Origin: Sphingomonas sp. SORGH_AS_0879
Lineage (GTDB): Bacteria; Pseudomonadota; Alphaproteobacteria; Sphingomonadales; Sphingomonadaceae
Assembly: GCF_030819175.1 (NCBI RefSeq)
Contig: NZ_JAUTBJ010000002.1
Coordinates: 134,001 to 198,000 of the forward strand
Reading direction: 5' to 3'
DNA: 64,000 nucleotides
Within the stretch, counting starts at the first letter, position 1, and every line of letters starts with the position of its first letter. Position numbers and translations under genes: made by a program. The notes beneath the pieces are model-generated. The model worked only from the letters and a program-made list of their open reading frames with translations, was not told the DNA's origin and ran no database searches. Positions 24,588-32,700 of this stretch are shown piece after piece.

Positions 24588-25516
24588 ACCAATTCGCGCC
24601 ATCCGACCGACCGCCGTCGCGCGGGCCCCGTACGGGCGCGACCATCGCGCTGATCCTGCTCGCCTTTGCCGCCGGCCTGATCCTGATGGCCTATGCGATG
24701 CGCAACCTGTCCTGGTTCGGCGGCACCCCCGCCGCCAAGACGAGCGCGGTGACCGGCGCCAAGCCGGGCGGCACCGCCGCCGGGTCGCCCGCCGCCGATG
24801 CGACGCACGGCGCCACCGACCCGGTCGCGCTCGCCACGCGCGAAGCGGCGCTGGCCGCGCAGATCGCCGCGCTGGAGACCCGCGCCGCGACCATCGCGAC
24901 CGATGCCTCCGCGGCAGGGGCACAGGCAGGGCGCGCCGAATCGATCCTGGTCGCCGCCGCGGCGCGCCGCGCGGTCGATCGCGGCCAGCCGCTCGGCTAT
25001 CTCGAAGAGCAGCTCCGCCAGCGCTTCGGTGCGAGCGAGCCGCGCGCGGTCGCCGTGCTGATCGGCAACGCACGCCAGCCGGTCACGCTGGAGACGCTGC
25101 GCCAGGGGCTCGACACGCTGGCCCCCGATCTGGTCGTCAACGGCACCAGCGGCTGGTGGGAAGGACTTCGCCAGGAACTCGGGCGGCTGATCGTGATTCG
25201 CGAGGCGAGCGCCCCCTCCTCCAACCCCGCCGACCGGCTGGCGCGCGCGCGTCGCCTGCTCGACGGTGGACAGGTGGAGGCCGCCCGCGCCGAAGTCGCC
25301 CGGCTGCCCGGCGCCGATGCCGCCCGGACCTGGCAACATGCCGCCCAGCGCTATGTCGCGGCACGCCGCGCGCTCGACCTGATCGAGAATGCCGCCCTGA
25401 TCACGCCCGTCGCGGCTCCGGCCCCGATCGTGACCACCCCGGTGACGAATGCGCCTCCGGCGGAGGAACAGGCCGGCCCCGAAACGGCCCCCGCGCCCGC
25501 CGCACCGACGATCTGA
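24584..25516 (+). CDS. Mitofilin/Mic60-like membrane protein
   Basis: A 310-aa protein with a short cytoplasmic N-terminus, one transmembrane helix (about 19-38), an Ala-rich coiled-coil region (about 80-125) and a C-terminal helical domain (about 135-275) of mitofilin type (YLEEQLRQRFG, WWEGLRQELGRLIVIRE, ARRLLDGGQVEAARAEV), then a Pro/Ala tail. Alphaproteobacterial Mic60 genes lie in the heme cluster and their products bend membranes, being homologues of mitochondrial MICOS Mic60. It is translationally coupled to hemD. Assignment rests on architecture and position. Confidence 0.8.
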   Translation: MNQFAPSDRPPSRGPRTGATIALILLAFAAGLILMAYAMRNLSWFGGTPAAKTSAVTGAKPGGTAAGSPAADATHGATDPVALATREAALAAQIAALETRAATIATDASAAGAQAGRAESILVAAAARRAVDRGQPLGYLEEQLRQRFGASEPRAVAVLIGNARQPVTLETLRQGLDTLAPDLVVNGTSGWWEGLRQELGRLIVIREASAPSSNPADRLARARRLLDGGQVEAARAEVARLPGADAARTWQHAAQRYVAARRALDLIENAALITPVAAPAPIVTTPVTNAPPAEEQAGPETAPAPAAPTI

Positions 25517-25580
25517 TCCGGTCCGCCGCTGGCCCGCCGATTGCGGCGAAACGAGGAGCCGGTGGCGAGGGCGGAGCGTT

Positions 25581-25606
25581 GATCTCCGTCATCATCGTCG
25601 GAGATC
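25581..25606 (+). promoter_or_regulatory. Hairpin that covers the ribosome binding site of the lipoprotein gene
   Basis: GATCTCCG and CGGAGATC form a perfect 8-bp stem around a 10-base loop. The 3' arm contains GGAG (25600-25603), the only good Shine-Dalgarno for the GTG start at 25613. The structure could hold back translation until melted. No T tract follows, so it is not a standard terminator. Confidence 0.5.
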
Positions 25607-25612
25607 CTGCTT

Positions 25613-26395
25613 GTGACCCGTGCCGCACCCCGCCTCGCCCGCTGGCTGACCGGTTCGCTCCTGCTGCCGCTCGCCGCATGTGGAGGAGCCGCCGACCCGA
25701 CGCGTAACGACAGCGCCGCCGCTGGCCCGACACCCACAGCGACCACCATGCCGGACCGCGTGCCGGAGCACGCCGCCCTTCCCGCGCCGATCAAGACCAC
25801 CCCCTCGCCCGAAGCGCAGAGCGTGCTCTCCTGCTCCGCCGAACGGGGGCAGGCCGCCGCGCAGAGGCTGGTGAAGATCTGCACCTCGGTCTCGCCCGCG
25901 ACCCATCCGCCGTGCAATGCCGCCAATAGCTGTGCGATCATCGAGGACGAGATCGCGCGGAGTTGCGGGCTGCTGGGCGACGACGCGGCAAAGACCAGTG
26001 GTTGCGCGGTCGATCCGAAGAGCGATGCGGCGGCGGCCAACGTCATCCGCCGCTATTATTCGGCGATCAATGCGCATGACTATGCCACCGCCTGGATTCA
26101 GTGGGGCAATGACGGGCGACCGGGCCAGCGCTTCGCCGATTTCCAGAAGGGCTTCGCCGATACCCGCGCGACCAGCGTGACGATCGGCAAAATGCCGCCC
26201 AGCGAAGGGGCGGCGGGATCGATCTATGCCACCGTGCCGGTGACCGTGGATGCGCAACTGGACGATGGGCGGCGGCAGCGCTTCATCGGGCACTATGTGG
26301 TGCGGCGGGTCAACGACGTACCGGGGGCGAGCGCGGAGCAGCTACGCTGGCATATCGATTCGGCGACGTTGAAGGCGGCGGGGGTTTCCGGGTGA
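25613..26395 (+). CDS. Putative lipoprotein with NTF2-like C-terminal domain
   Basis: A 260-aa protein not matched to a named family. The N-terminus is a lipoprotein signal (positively charged start, hydrophobic GSLLLPLAAC, lipobox LAAC with Cys23). A Pro/Thr-rich linker follows, then a Cys-rich stretch (CSAERGQAAAQRLVKIC, PPCNAANSC, six Cys in total between about 68 and 130), then a C-terminal region beginning ANVIRRYYSAINAHDYATAWIQWG that looks like a SnoaL/NTF2-type fold. The GTG start has its ribosome site inside a hairpin. It follows mic60 after 96 bp and may share its transcript. Confidence 0.75.
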   Translation: MTRAAPRLARWLTGSLLLPLAACGGAADPTRNDSAAAGPTPTATTMPDRVPEHAALPAPIKTTPSPEAQSVLSCSAERGQAAAQRLVKICTSVSPATHPPCNAANSCAIIEDEIARSCGLLGDDAAKTSGCAVDPKSDAAAANVIRRYYSAINAHDYATAWIQWGNDGRPGQRFADFQKGFADTRATSVTIGKMPPSEGAAGSIYATVPVTVDAQLDDGRRQRFIGHYVVRRVNDVPGASAEQLRWHIDSATLKAAGVSG

Positions 26396-26408
26396 GCGTG
26401 AGGCGCGG

Positions 26409-26568
26409 CCTTCGACTTCGCCCAGGCTGAGCGGGTGAGGGAATTGGTTCGCCCTCGCCAGAAAGGCACACGCCCCAACCTCCGTTCCGCCTGAGCGAAG
26501 TCGAAGGCCAAGGGACGCCCGCAGCGGGCGCGTACAGCGTGCACTTCGACTTCGCTCAGTGCGAACGG
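26409..26568. repeat. REP-like repeat cluster, family A (three copies)
   Basis: Copies at 26409-26434 (forward), 26482-26507 (inverted) and a variant, CTTCGACTTCGCTCAGTGCG, near 26544. The cluster fills the convergent gap between the lipoprotein gene and ftsK and ends 10 bp from the ftsK stop. Confidence 0.9.
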
Positions 26569-26577
26569 AGGAGTATC

Positions 26578-28890
26578 CTAGATCGGATGCCCCTCGGTAT
26601 CGCGCAGCACCTCGCGCCGCCCGACATGGTCCGGGCGACCGACGATCCCGTCCGTCTCCATCCGCTCGATCAGCCGCGCCGCCGAGTTGTACCCGATGCG
26701 CAACTGCCGCTGGAGCCAGGAGGTCGAGGCCTTCTGGCTCTCGCACACCAACTGGATCGCGGCGCGATATTGCTGGTCCTCCGCCGAATCCTCCCCCGTC
26801 GGCGCGCCGTCGAGCGCGAAGCTTTCCGCCGGTTCTTCGGTGACCGAGGAGATGTAATCGGGCTGTCCCTGCGAGCGCCAGTGATCCGCGACCCGGTGCA
26901 CCTCGTCGTCCGAGACGAAGGGGCCATGGACACGCACGATCCCCTTGCCGCCGGGCATGTAGAGCATGTCGCCGCGCCCGAGCAGTTGCTCTGCCCCCTG
27001 CTCGCCCAGGATGGTGCGCGAGTCGATCTTGGACGTGACGTGGAAGCTGATGCGGGTCGGCAGGTTCGCCTTGATGACGCCGGTGATGACGTCCACCGAC
27101 GGCCGCTGCGTCGCCATGATCAGGTGGATGCCCGCCGCGCGCGCCTTTTGCGCCAGGCGCTGGATTAGGAATTCGACCTCCTTGCCCGCCGTCATCATCA
27201 GGTCGGCCAGTTCGTCGACGATCACCACGATCTGCGGCAGCGGTTCATATTCGAGCTTTTCCTCCTCATAGACCGGCTGGCCGGTCTCGGGATGATAGCC
27301 CGTCTGCACCTTGCGCCCCAGCGGCTGGCCCTTGGCCTTGGCCGCGCGCACCTTGTCGTTGAAGCTGGCGAGGCTGCGCACGCCGACCGAGGACATTTGC
27401 CGATAGCGGTCCTCCATCGTCTCCACCGCCCATTTCAGCGCGCGGACTGCCTTGGCCGGGTCGGTGACGACCGGCGACAGCAGATGCGGAATGTCGTCAT
27501 ACATCGACAATTCCAGCATCTTGGGGTCGATCATGATCATCCGGCACTGCTCGGGCGTCAGGCGGTAGAGCAGCGACAGGATCATGCCGTTCAGGCCGAC
27601 CGACTTACCCGACCCCGTCGTACCCGCGACCAGCAGGTGCGGCATCGGCGCAAGGTCGGCGACCACCGAGTCGCCCGCGATATTCTTGCCCAGGATGATG
27701 GGAAGCTGCGCGGCCTGATCGGCGAAGCTCTGCGACGCGACCAGTTCGTGCAACGACACCATCTCGCGCTTGGCATTGGGCAATTCGATGCCGATCACGT
27801 TTCGCCCCGGAATCACCGCGACGCGCGCCGAGATCGCCGACATGTTGCGTGCGATATCGTCGGCCAGCGCGATGACGCGATTGGCCTTGATGCCGGGGGC
27901 CGGCTCCAGTTCGTACATGGTGACGACCGGGCCGGGGCGAACCTCGACGATCGATCCCTGGACGCGGAAATCGTCGAGGACATTCTCCAAGAGGCGCGCA
28001 TTGCGCTCCAGCCCGGCCTTGTCGATCGTCCCCGCCGGAGTCGGCGGCGCGGGCGTCAGCAGGTCGAGGCCCGGCAACTGGTACGGCGCGTCGCGATCCG
28101 CCGTCGCCTTGGGCCGCGCGGGCGCGGGGGCAATCTGGCGGTCGGCGATGACGGGCGCGGGGCGATCCTCACGCACCGGCACCGCCTTGCGCGCCAGGGT
28201 CAGCGGCTCCTCGTCTTCGTCCTCGTCGTAGAGCGCCTCGTCCTCATCGTCCCAGGGGAGCGCCTCGCCATCCTCGCCGATCGCCCGGCGGCGACGCAGC
28301 CGGGCCAGGCCGCGCTCGGCGAGATCGAGTTCCAGGCTCCGCCCCCAGATCAACGCGCCGCCCAGCCCGAAGGCGAGCCCGATCGCCACCGAACCCCAGG
28401 TCACCACCGCCGCCTGTCCGCTGAACTCCAGGGCCCAGCGGACGAAACCGGCGACCGACAGGCCGATCACCCCGCCCCAACCGGCGGGCAGCGCCAGCAC
28501 CGCCGAGTCGGAGACGAAGGACAGGGCACAGGCCATCAGCGCCACGCCGATCACCGCCTGGCGCAGCATCCGCACCCAGCGCCCCGCCGGGCGGTCGCGC
28601 CACAAGCGACTCGCGACGATCGGTCCGACCGGCAGGACCAGCGCGACGGCGGGGCCGAACAGGGTCAGCGCGATATCGGCCACCCACGCGCCGGGCAGTC
28701 CCAGCCAGTTGGCGGGCACCGCGCCCGAGGCGGTGTTGAGCGCGGGGTCGCTCGCGCGGTAGCTGGCCAGCGCCAGCACCAGCATCAGCGTGACGGCGAA
28801 CAGGATCAGCGCGGCGACCAGCGCCCCGCTACGTACCGCGCCCGCCTTCACCGTCTCGCGCCATAATACCGGCTGCGCGCGGCTGGCCAT
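26578..28890 (-). CDS. ftsK: DNA translocase FtsK
   Basis: A 770-aa septal DNA pump that moves the terminus region and activates XerCD at dif. Four N-terminal helices (about 23-180), a short linker with a strongly acidic run (214-228) and Pro/Ala sequence, FtsK alpha domain (about 285-395), RecA-like motor with Walker A GTTGSGKS (423-430) and Walker B VVIVDELADLM, and the winged-helix gamma domain at about 705-770 (STSWLQRQLRIGYNSAARLIERM). The linker is short compared with E. coli, as in other alphaproteobacteria. Divergent from the Ubi hydroxylase. Confidence 0.97.
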   Translation of the reverse strand: MASRAQPVLWRETVKAGAVRSGALVAALILFAVTLMLVLALASYRASDPALNTASGAVPANWLGLPGAWVADIALTLFGPAVALVLPVGPIVASRLWRDRPAGRWVRMLRQAVIGVALMACALSFVSDSAVLALPAGWGGVIGLSVAGFVRWALEFSGQAAVVTWGSVAIGLAFGLGGALIWGRSLELDLAERGLARLRRRRAIGEDGEALPWDDEDEALYDEDEDEEPLTLARKAVPVREDRPAPVIADRQIAPAPARPKATADRDAPYQLPGLDLLTPAPPTPAGTIDKAGLERNARLLENVLDDFRVQGSIVEVRPGPVVTMYELEPAPGIKANRVIALADDIARNMSAISARVAVIPGRNVIGIELPNAKREMVSLHELVASQSFADQAAQLPIILGKNIAGDSVVADLAPMPHLLVAGTTGSGKSVGLNGMILSLLYRLTPEQCRMIMIDPKMLELSMYDDIPHLLSPVVTDPAKAVRALKWAVETMEDRYRQMSSVGVRSLASFNDKVRAAKAKGQPLGRKVQTGYHPETGQPVYEEEKLEYEPLPQIVVIVDELADLMMTAGKEVEFLIQRLAQKARAAGIHLIMATQRPSVDVITGVIKANLPTRISFHVTSKIDSRTILGEQGAEQLLGRGDMLYMPGGKGIVRVHGPFVSDDEVHRVADHWRSQGQPDYISSVTEEPAESFALDGAPTGEDSAEDQQYRAAIQLVCESQKASTSWLQRQLRIGYNSAARLIERMETDGIVGRPDHVGRREVLRDTEGHPI

Positions 28891-29015
28891 GGGTATTGTC
28901 CTTCAGGAATGTCCGAAAATCCGGGAAAATTCATCGCCTCTGGCGGTTCCCGCGTCAAGGCGCACGGGCCATAGCCGCATTGTTAGGCGGTCCGCGAAGG
29001 TCTAGGAGCATGTCC

Positions 29016-30230
29016 ATGGATAGCGATGTCATCATCCTCGGCGGCGGTCTGGTCGGCGCGACGCTGGGCGTCGGGCTGGCCGCGCATGGCCTTTCCTCGA
29101 TCATCATCGATCCCGCCGATCCGGCGGTGATCCTGGCCCCCGGCTTCGACGGGCGCGCCTCCGCCGTCGCTTCGGCGAGTTGGCGGATGCTCGACGCGAT
29201 CGGGATCGGAGCCAAGCTGGCGGGACAGGGCTGCGAGATTCGGCATATCCGGGTCAGCGACGGGCTGGAGCCGGGGGCGCTCGATTTCATTCCCGACGCC
29301 GATGACGGTGCGCTCGGCACGATGTTCGAGAACAAGCTGCTCCGCCGCGCGATCCATGCGACCGCGAGCGAAGCGGAACGGGTCGACCTGCGGATGCAGA
29401 CCCGTGCGGTCTCGGTCGAGCGTGGCCCGGCGGGCGTCACCGCCACCTTGAGCGACGGCACCACGGTCCGCGCGCCGCTGCTGGTCGCAGCCGAGGGCCG
29501 CCAGTCGCCGACCCGCGATGCGGCGGGGATCAAGGTGGCGCGCTGGTCCTATGACCATAACGCGATCATCAGCGCCTTCCACCACGAAGCCTCCCACGAA
29601 AATATCGCGTTCGAGATCTTCTACCCTACCGGCCCCTTCGCGCTGCTGCCGCTGCCCGATGATGAGGTCGGGCATCGCTCGGCGATCGTCTGGTCGGTGC
29701 CGGGGCGCGATGGCGACGCGATGCTGAAACTCTCCGACCGCGCCTTCCTGGCCGAGGCGGAGAAGAGCATGGGCGGGTTCCTGGGGCGGCTGTCCCATGC
29801 CAGCCCACGTTCCGCCTATCCGCTGGGCTTCCACCGCGCCGCGACGATGACCGGCGACCGGCTGGTGCTGGTCGGCGACTCGGCGCATGGCATCCACCCG
29901 ATCGCGGGGCAGGGCGTGAACCTCGGCTATCGCGACGTCGCCGCGCTGGTCGAGGTGCTGGTCGAGGGCAAGCGGACCGGCATGGACCTGGGGGATGCGG
30001 CGTTGCTCCAGCGGTATCAGCAATGGCGCGGGCTCGACACGTTGATGGTGTCGGTGGCGACCGACAGCTTCAACCGCATCTTCGGCGTGCCCGGCAAGAT
30101 GGCCAGCAGGGTCCGGCGGCTGGGCATCAGCGCGATCAACCATATCCCGCCGATCAAGAACCGCTTCATGGCCGAGGCGCGCGGTGAAACCGGACAGCTT
30201 CCCCGGCTGTTGCAGGGCGTGATGGTCTAA
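29016..30230 (+). CDS. UbiH/UbiF/Coq6-family FAD-dependent hydroxylase
   Basis: A 404-aa flavoprotein monooxygenase for ring hydroxylation in ubiquinone synthesis. GGGLVGATLGVGLA at the FAD site (9-22), GFDGRASAVASASWRML, and the diagnostic GDSAHGIHPIAGQGVNLGYRDVAAL. The ATG at 29016 is chosen because AGGAG ends 7 bases before it; the ATG at 29010 is too close to that site. Which ring position is hydroxylated cannot be decided from the sequence. Followed after 15 bp by a MAPEG gene. Confidence 0.92.
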   Translation: MDSDVIILGGGLVGATLGVGLAAHGLSSIIIDPADPAVILAPGFDGRASAVASASWRMLDAIGIGAKLAGQGCEIRHIRVSDGLEPGALDFIPDADDGALGTMFENKLLRRAIHATASEAERVDLRMQTRAVSVERGPAGVTATLSDGTTVRAPLLVAAEGRQSPTRDAAGIKVARWSYDHNAIISAFHHEASHENIAFEIFYPTGPFALLPLPDDEVGHRSAIVWSVPGRDGDAMLKLSDRAFLAEAEKSMGGFLGRLSHASPRSAYPLGFHRAATMTGDRLVLVGDSAHGIHPIAGQGVNLGYRDVAALVEVLVEGKRTGMDLGDAALLQRYQQWRGLDTLMVSVATDSFNRIFGVPGKMASRVRRLGISAINHIPPIKNRFMAEARGETGQLPRLLQGVMV

Positions 30231-30245
30231 CCCACAGGAGCCGCC

Positions 30246-30818
30246 ATGATCCCTGGGCCTGATTATCCCGACCACCCTGGCCGCCCCGCTCGCGCGCCCG
30301 TCAGAGACCGTCGCCAGACCGGCGTCGCGCGCGGCATGGCGGCGGCACTGGTGGTCGTCCTCCTGACGCTGGCGGTGGGTTGGAGCGTGGGCAGCCCGCT
30401 CTCCCCGACCGACCGGGTGTTGCGCGCGGTGGCGGCGGCGACGGTCGCGGCGCTCTGGCTGGCGGCGGCGATCGGACGTGTCGCGGCGCTGCGGTTCGAC
30501 TCGCCCGCCGATATCGATGCGGCGGCGGGCGGGAGTGCGGATTCGCCCCGCCTTGCCATCGCCAATGCGGTGCTGCGCAACACGCTGGAGCAGGTGGTGC
30601 TGGCCATTCCCGCCTATCTCGCGCTCGCCTGGGTGGTGGAGGGATCGGGCGCGATGATCCCGATGCTCGCCGCGCTGTTTTCGGTCGGGCGGACGCTGTT
30701 CTGGACCCATTACGCGCACGGGGCGGCGGCACGGTCGTTCGGCTTCGCGCTGACCTTCTATTCCAGCGTCGCGGCGCTGGTCATCGTGCTGGTGGCGCTG
30801 GTCGGGCGACTGGTCTGA
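30246..30818 (+). CDS. MAPEG-family membrane protein
   Basis: A 190-aa protein with four predicted helices. NAVLRNTLEQVVLAIPAYLAL (about 99-119) and FSVGRTLFWTHYAHG are the MAPEG signature region (membrane-associated proteins in eicosanoid and glutathione metabolism). The first 28 residues form a Pro/Arg-rich cytoplasmic lead. It follows the Ubi hydroxylase closely and probably shares its transcript. The substrate is unknown. Confidence 0.85.
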   Translation: MIPGPDYPDHPGRPARAPVRDRRQTGVARGMAAALVVVLLTLAVGWSVGSPLSPTDRVLRAVAAATVAALWLAAAIGRVAALRFDSPADIDAAAGGSADSPRLAIANAVLRNTLEQVVLAIPAYLALAWVVEGSGAMIPMLAALFSVGRTLFWTHYAHGAAARSFGFALTFYSSVAALVIVLVALVGRLV

Positions 30819-30828
30819 AATCCACCCT

Positions 30829-30916
30829 CCGTTCGCACTGAGCGAAGTCGAAGTGCACGTTCCAAGATTGGCGGCCACGGATTCCCTTGGCCTTCGACTT
30901 CGCTCAGGCTGAACGG
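30829..30916. repeat. REP-like repeat pair, family A
   Basis: An inverted variant copy (GCACTGAGCGAAGTCGAAGTG) truncated here to CACTGAGCGAAGTCGAAG, and a forward standard copy at 30891-30916, lie in the convergent gap between the MAPEG gene and trm112. Confidence 0.9.
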
Positions 30917-30941
30917 GGGGTAGGGAGGTGAGGGCGCGGGA

Positions 30942-31109
30942 TCAGATTTCCCGCGCTTCCTCCACCAGCATCACGGGCACGCCGCCCCGGATCGGATAGG
31001 CCAGCCCCGCCGCCTCCGAAACCAGTTCCTGGGCGGCTTCGTCATAACGCAGCGGCGTCCGCGTCACCGGGCACACCAGCCGTTCGAGCAACCACGGGTC
31101 CAGGCTCAT
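30942..31109 (-). CDS. Trm112-family protein
   Basis: A 55-aa protein found by reading the minus strand directly. [18 protein letters not shown] and [16 protein letters not shown] are the Trm112/UPF0434 signature, with only the first Cys of the zinc pattern kept, as in many alphaproteobacterial members. Trm112 proteins are partners and activators of methyltransferases. The start overlaps the LON-domain gene stop by 4 bases; third gene of ybbN-LON-trm112. Confidence 0.9.
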   Translation of the reverse strand: MSLDPWLLERLVCPVTRTPLRYDEAAQELVSEAAGLAYPIRGGVPVMLVEEAREI

Positions 31110-31711
31110 TGCAGCGTCACCCGATCCTCGCCGTCATGGCGACCGAAAAATTGCATCAACTGGATGATCAGTTCGGCGCGCTGTTCCAGGTCGGTCGCCT
31201 CCAACAGCGCCTGCTTCGCCGCCACGTCGAAGGGCGCGATCTGGGCGATGCCGTTGACCAGGCTCTCGTCATCGAGTCGCCCGACCGCGTCCCAGTCCAC
31301 CGCATAGCCCTGTAGCTCGGCGAAGCGCCGCGATTCCTGCTCCAGCGACGCCCGGCGGCCCAGCGACAACAGATCCTCGTCCACCACCGGCAGCAACTCC
31401 GCCTCGACCTGGCGGAAGGGGGTCGTCACCTCCAGTTCGCGGACGATGCGGAACAGCGAGACGCCTTCGAGCACAAGGTTGTAGCGGCCATCCTCCATCG
31501 CCTCGACCTCGGCGATGCGGCCGACGCATCCCAACTGATAGAGGCTGGGCGTGTCGCCCTCGCCCGAGGGCTGGACCATGCCGATCCGCCGGTCGCGCGC
31601 CATCGCGTCCGACACGAGCGCCCGGTAGCGCGGCTCGAAAATGTGCAGCGGCATCGGCATCCCCGGAAAGAGGATCGCACCCGCCAGCGGAAAGATCGAA
31701 AGCCGCGCCAC
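31106..31711 (-). CDS. LON peptidase substrate-binding domain protein
   Basis: A 201-aa protein with only the Lon N-terminal (LAN, PF02190) domain: [53 protein letters not shown]. No ATPase or protease domain is present, so it is a stand-alone substrate-recognition protein of unknown target. It lies 5 bp after the ybbN-like gene and overlaps trm112. Confidence 0.93.
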   Translation of the reverse strand: MARLSIFPLAGAILFPGMPMPLHIFEPRYRALVSDAMARDRRIGMVQPSGEGDTPSLYQLGCVGRIAEVEAMEDGRYNLVLEGVSLFRIVRELEVTTPFRQVEAELLPVVDEDLLSLGRRASLEQESRRFAELQGYAVDWDAVGRLDDESLVNGIAQIAPFDVAAKQALLEATDLEQRAELIIQLMQFFGRHDGEDRVTLQ

Positions 31712-31716
31712 CCGCC

Positions 31717-32628
31717 TTATCCGAACAGGATGGCGGACAGCCGCCGCCGCTGCTGCGATACCCAGGGGTCGGTCATGCCGACCACCTCGAACAGCTTGAG
31801 CAACTGCTGGCGCGCGGCATCCTCGTTCCAGCTCCGGTCGGCGGCGACGATATGGAGGAGGTTGTCCGCCGCGCCGTCCCGGTCACCCGCCGCCATCTGC
31901 GCGTTGGCGAGCGCGAACCGCTTTTCGTGATCCTCGGGATTGGCCGCGACGTCGGCCGCGAGATCGGCATAGTCCGCCGCCGGAGGGGCCGAACGCGCCA
32001 GCGCCACGGCGGCGACCGCGCGATGGATGGCGGGGTCGTTGGCAAGACCCTCGGGCAGTGCCTCGGTCGCGGCTTCGGCCTCCTCGACCCGACCGGCGGC
32101 GATCAGCGCGCGGATGCGGCCCGACAGCACGGCGGGATGCTCGGGAGCCATGTCGAGCAACTGCTCGAAGATCGACAGCGCACGTTCCGCGTCACCCGCC
32201 TCCAGCACCTCTTCGCCCATCGCGATCAGCGGTTCGAGTTCCGCCGCCGCGTCCGCCGCCTCCGACTGGATCGGCAATTGCTTGAGCAACTGGTCCAGCG
32301 TCGCCCGCAGCGCGCTTTCGGTGCGCGCGCTGGTCAGGTCGGCGACCAACTGCCCCTGGAACATCGCATAGACGGTCGGGATCGAGCGAATCTGGAATTG
32401 GTTGGCGATGAACTGGTTCTTGTCGGTGTCGATCTTGGCCAGCACCACGCCCTTGTCGGCATAGTCGGCGGCGACCTTCTCCAGCGTCGGGCCCAGCGCC
32501 TTGCACGGGCCGCACCATTCCGCCCAGAAATCGAGGATGACCAGCTTGGTCATCGACGGCTCGACGACATCGCGGCGGAAGGCGGTGACGGCCTCCTTCT
32601 CGGCGGGCGACATTCCCAACGTGGCCAA
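31717..32628 (-). CDS. Thioredoxin-TPR co-chaperone (YbbN/CnoX-like)
   Basis: A 303-aa protein with an N-terminal thioredoxin domain (active site WCGPC, Cys39/Cys42) and a C-terminal TPR region (about 125-300; ALSIFEQLLDMAPEHPAVLSGRIRALIAAG, NPEDHEKRFALANAQMAAGDRDGA). CnoX proteins protect clients from oxidation and hand them to GroEL. Unlike E. coli YbbN, the full CxxC is kept here. First gene of a three-gene minus-strand operon. Confidence 0.93.
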   Translation of the reverse strand: MATLGMSPAEKEAVTAFRRDVVEPSMTKLVILDFWAEWCGPCKALGPTLEKVAADYADKGVVLAKIDTDKNQFIANQFQIRSIPTVYAMFQGQLVADLTSARTESALRATLDQLLKQLPIQSEAADAAAELEPLIAMGEEVLEAGDAERALSIFEQLLDMAPEHPAVLSGRIRALIAAGRVEEAEAATEALPEGLANDPAIHRAVAAVALARSAPPAADYADLAADVAANPEDHEKRFALANAQMAAGDRDGAADNLLHIVAADRSWNEDAARQQLLKLFEVVGMTDPWVSQQRRRLSAILFG

Positions 32629-32700
32629 AAGACGCTCCTTTACGTGTTGCTTGGCCCTATGTGGGCGAGGGTGGGCGGTAATGAAAGGCCGTTCGGTGAA

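Noticed and set aside
25581..25606. The hairpin before the lipoprotein gene as a terminator of the hem operon
   Set aside because: No T tract follows and the 3' arm contains the ribosome site of the next gene.
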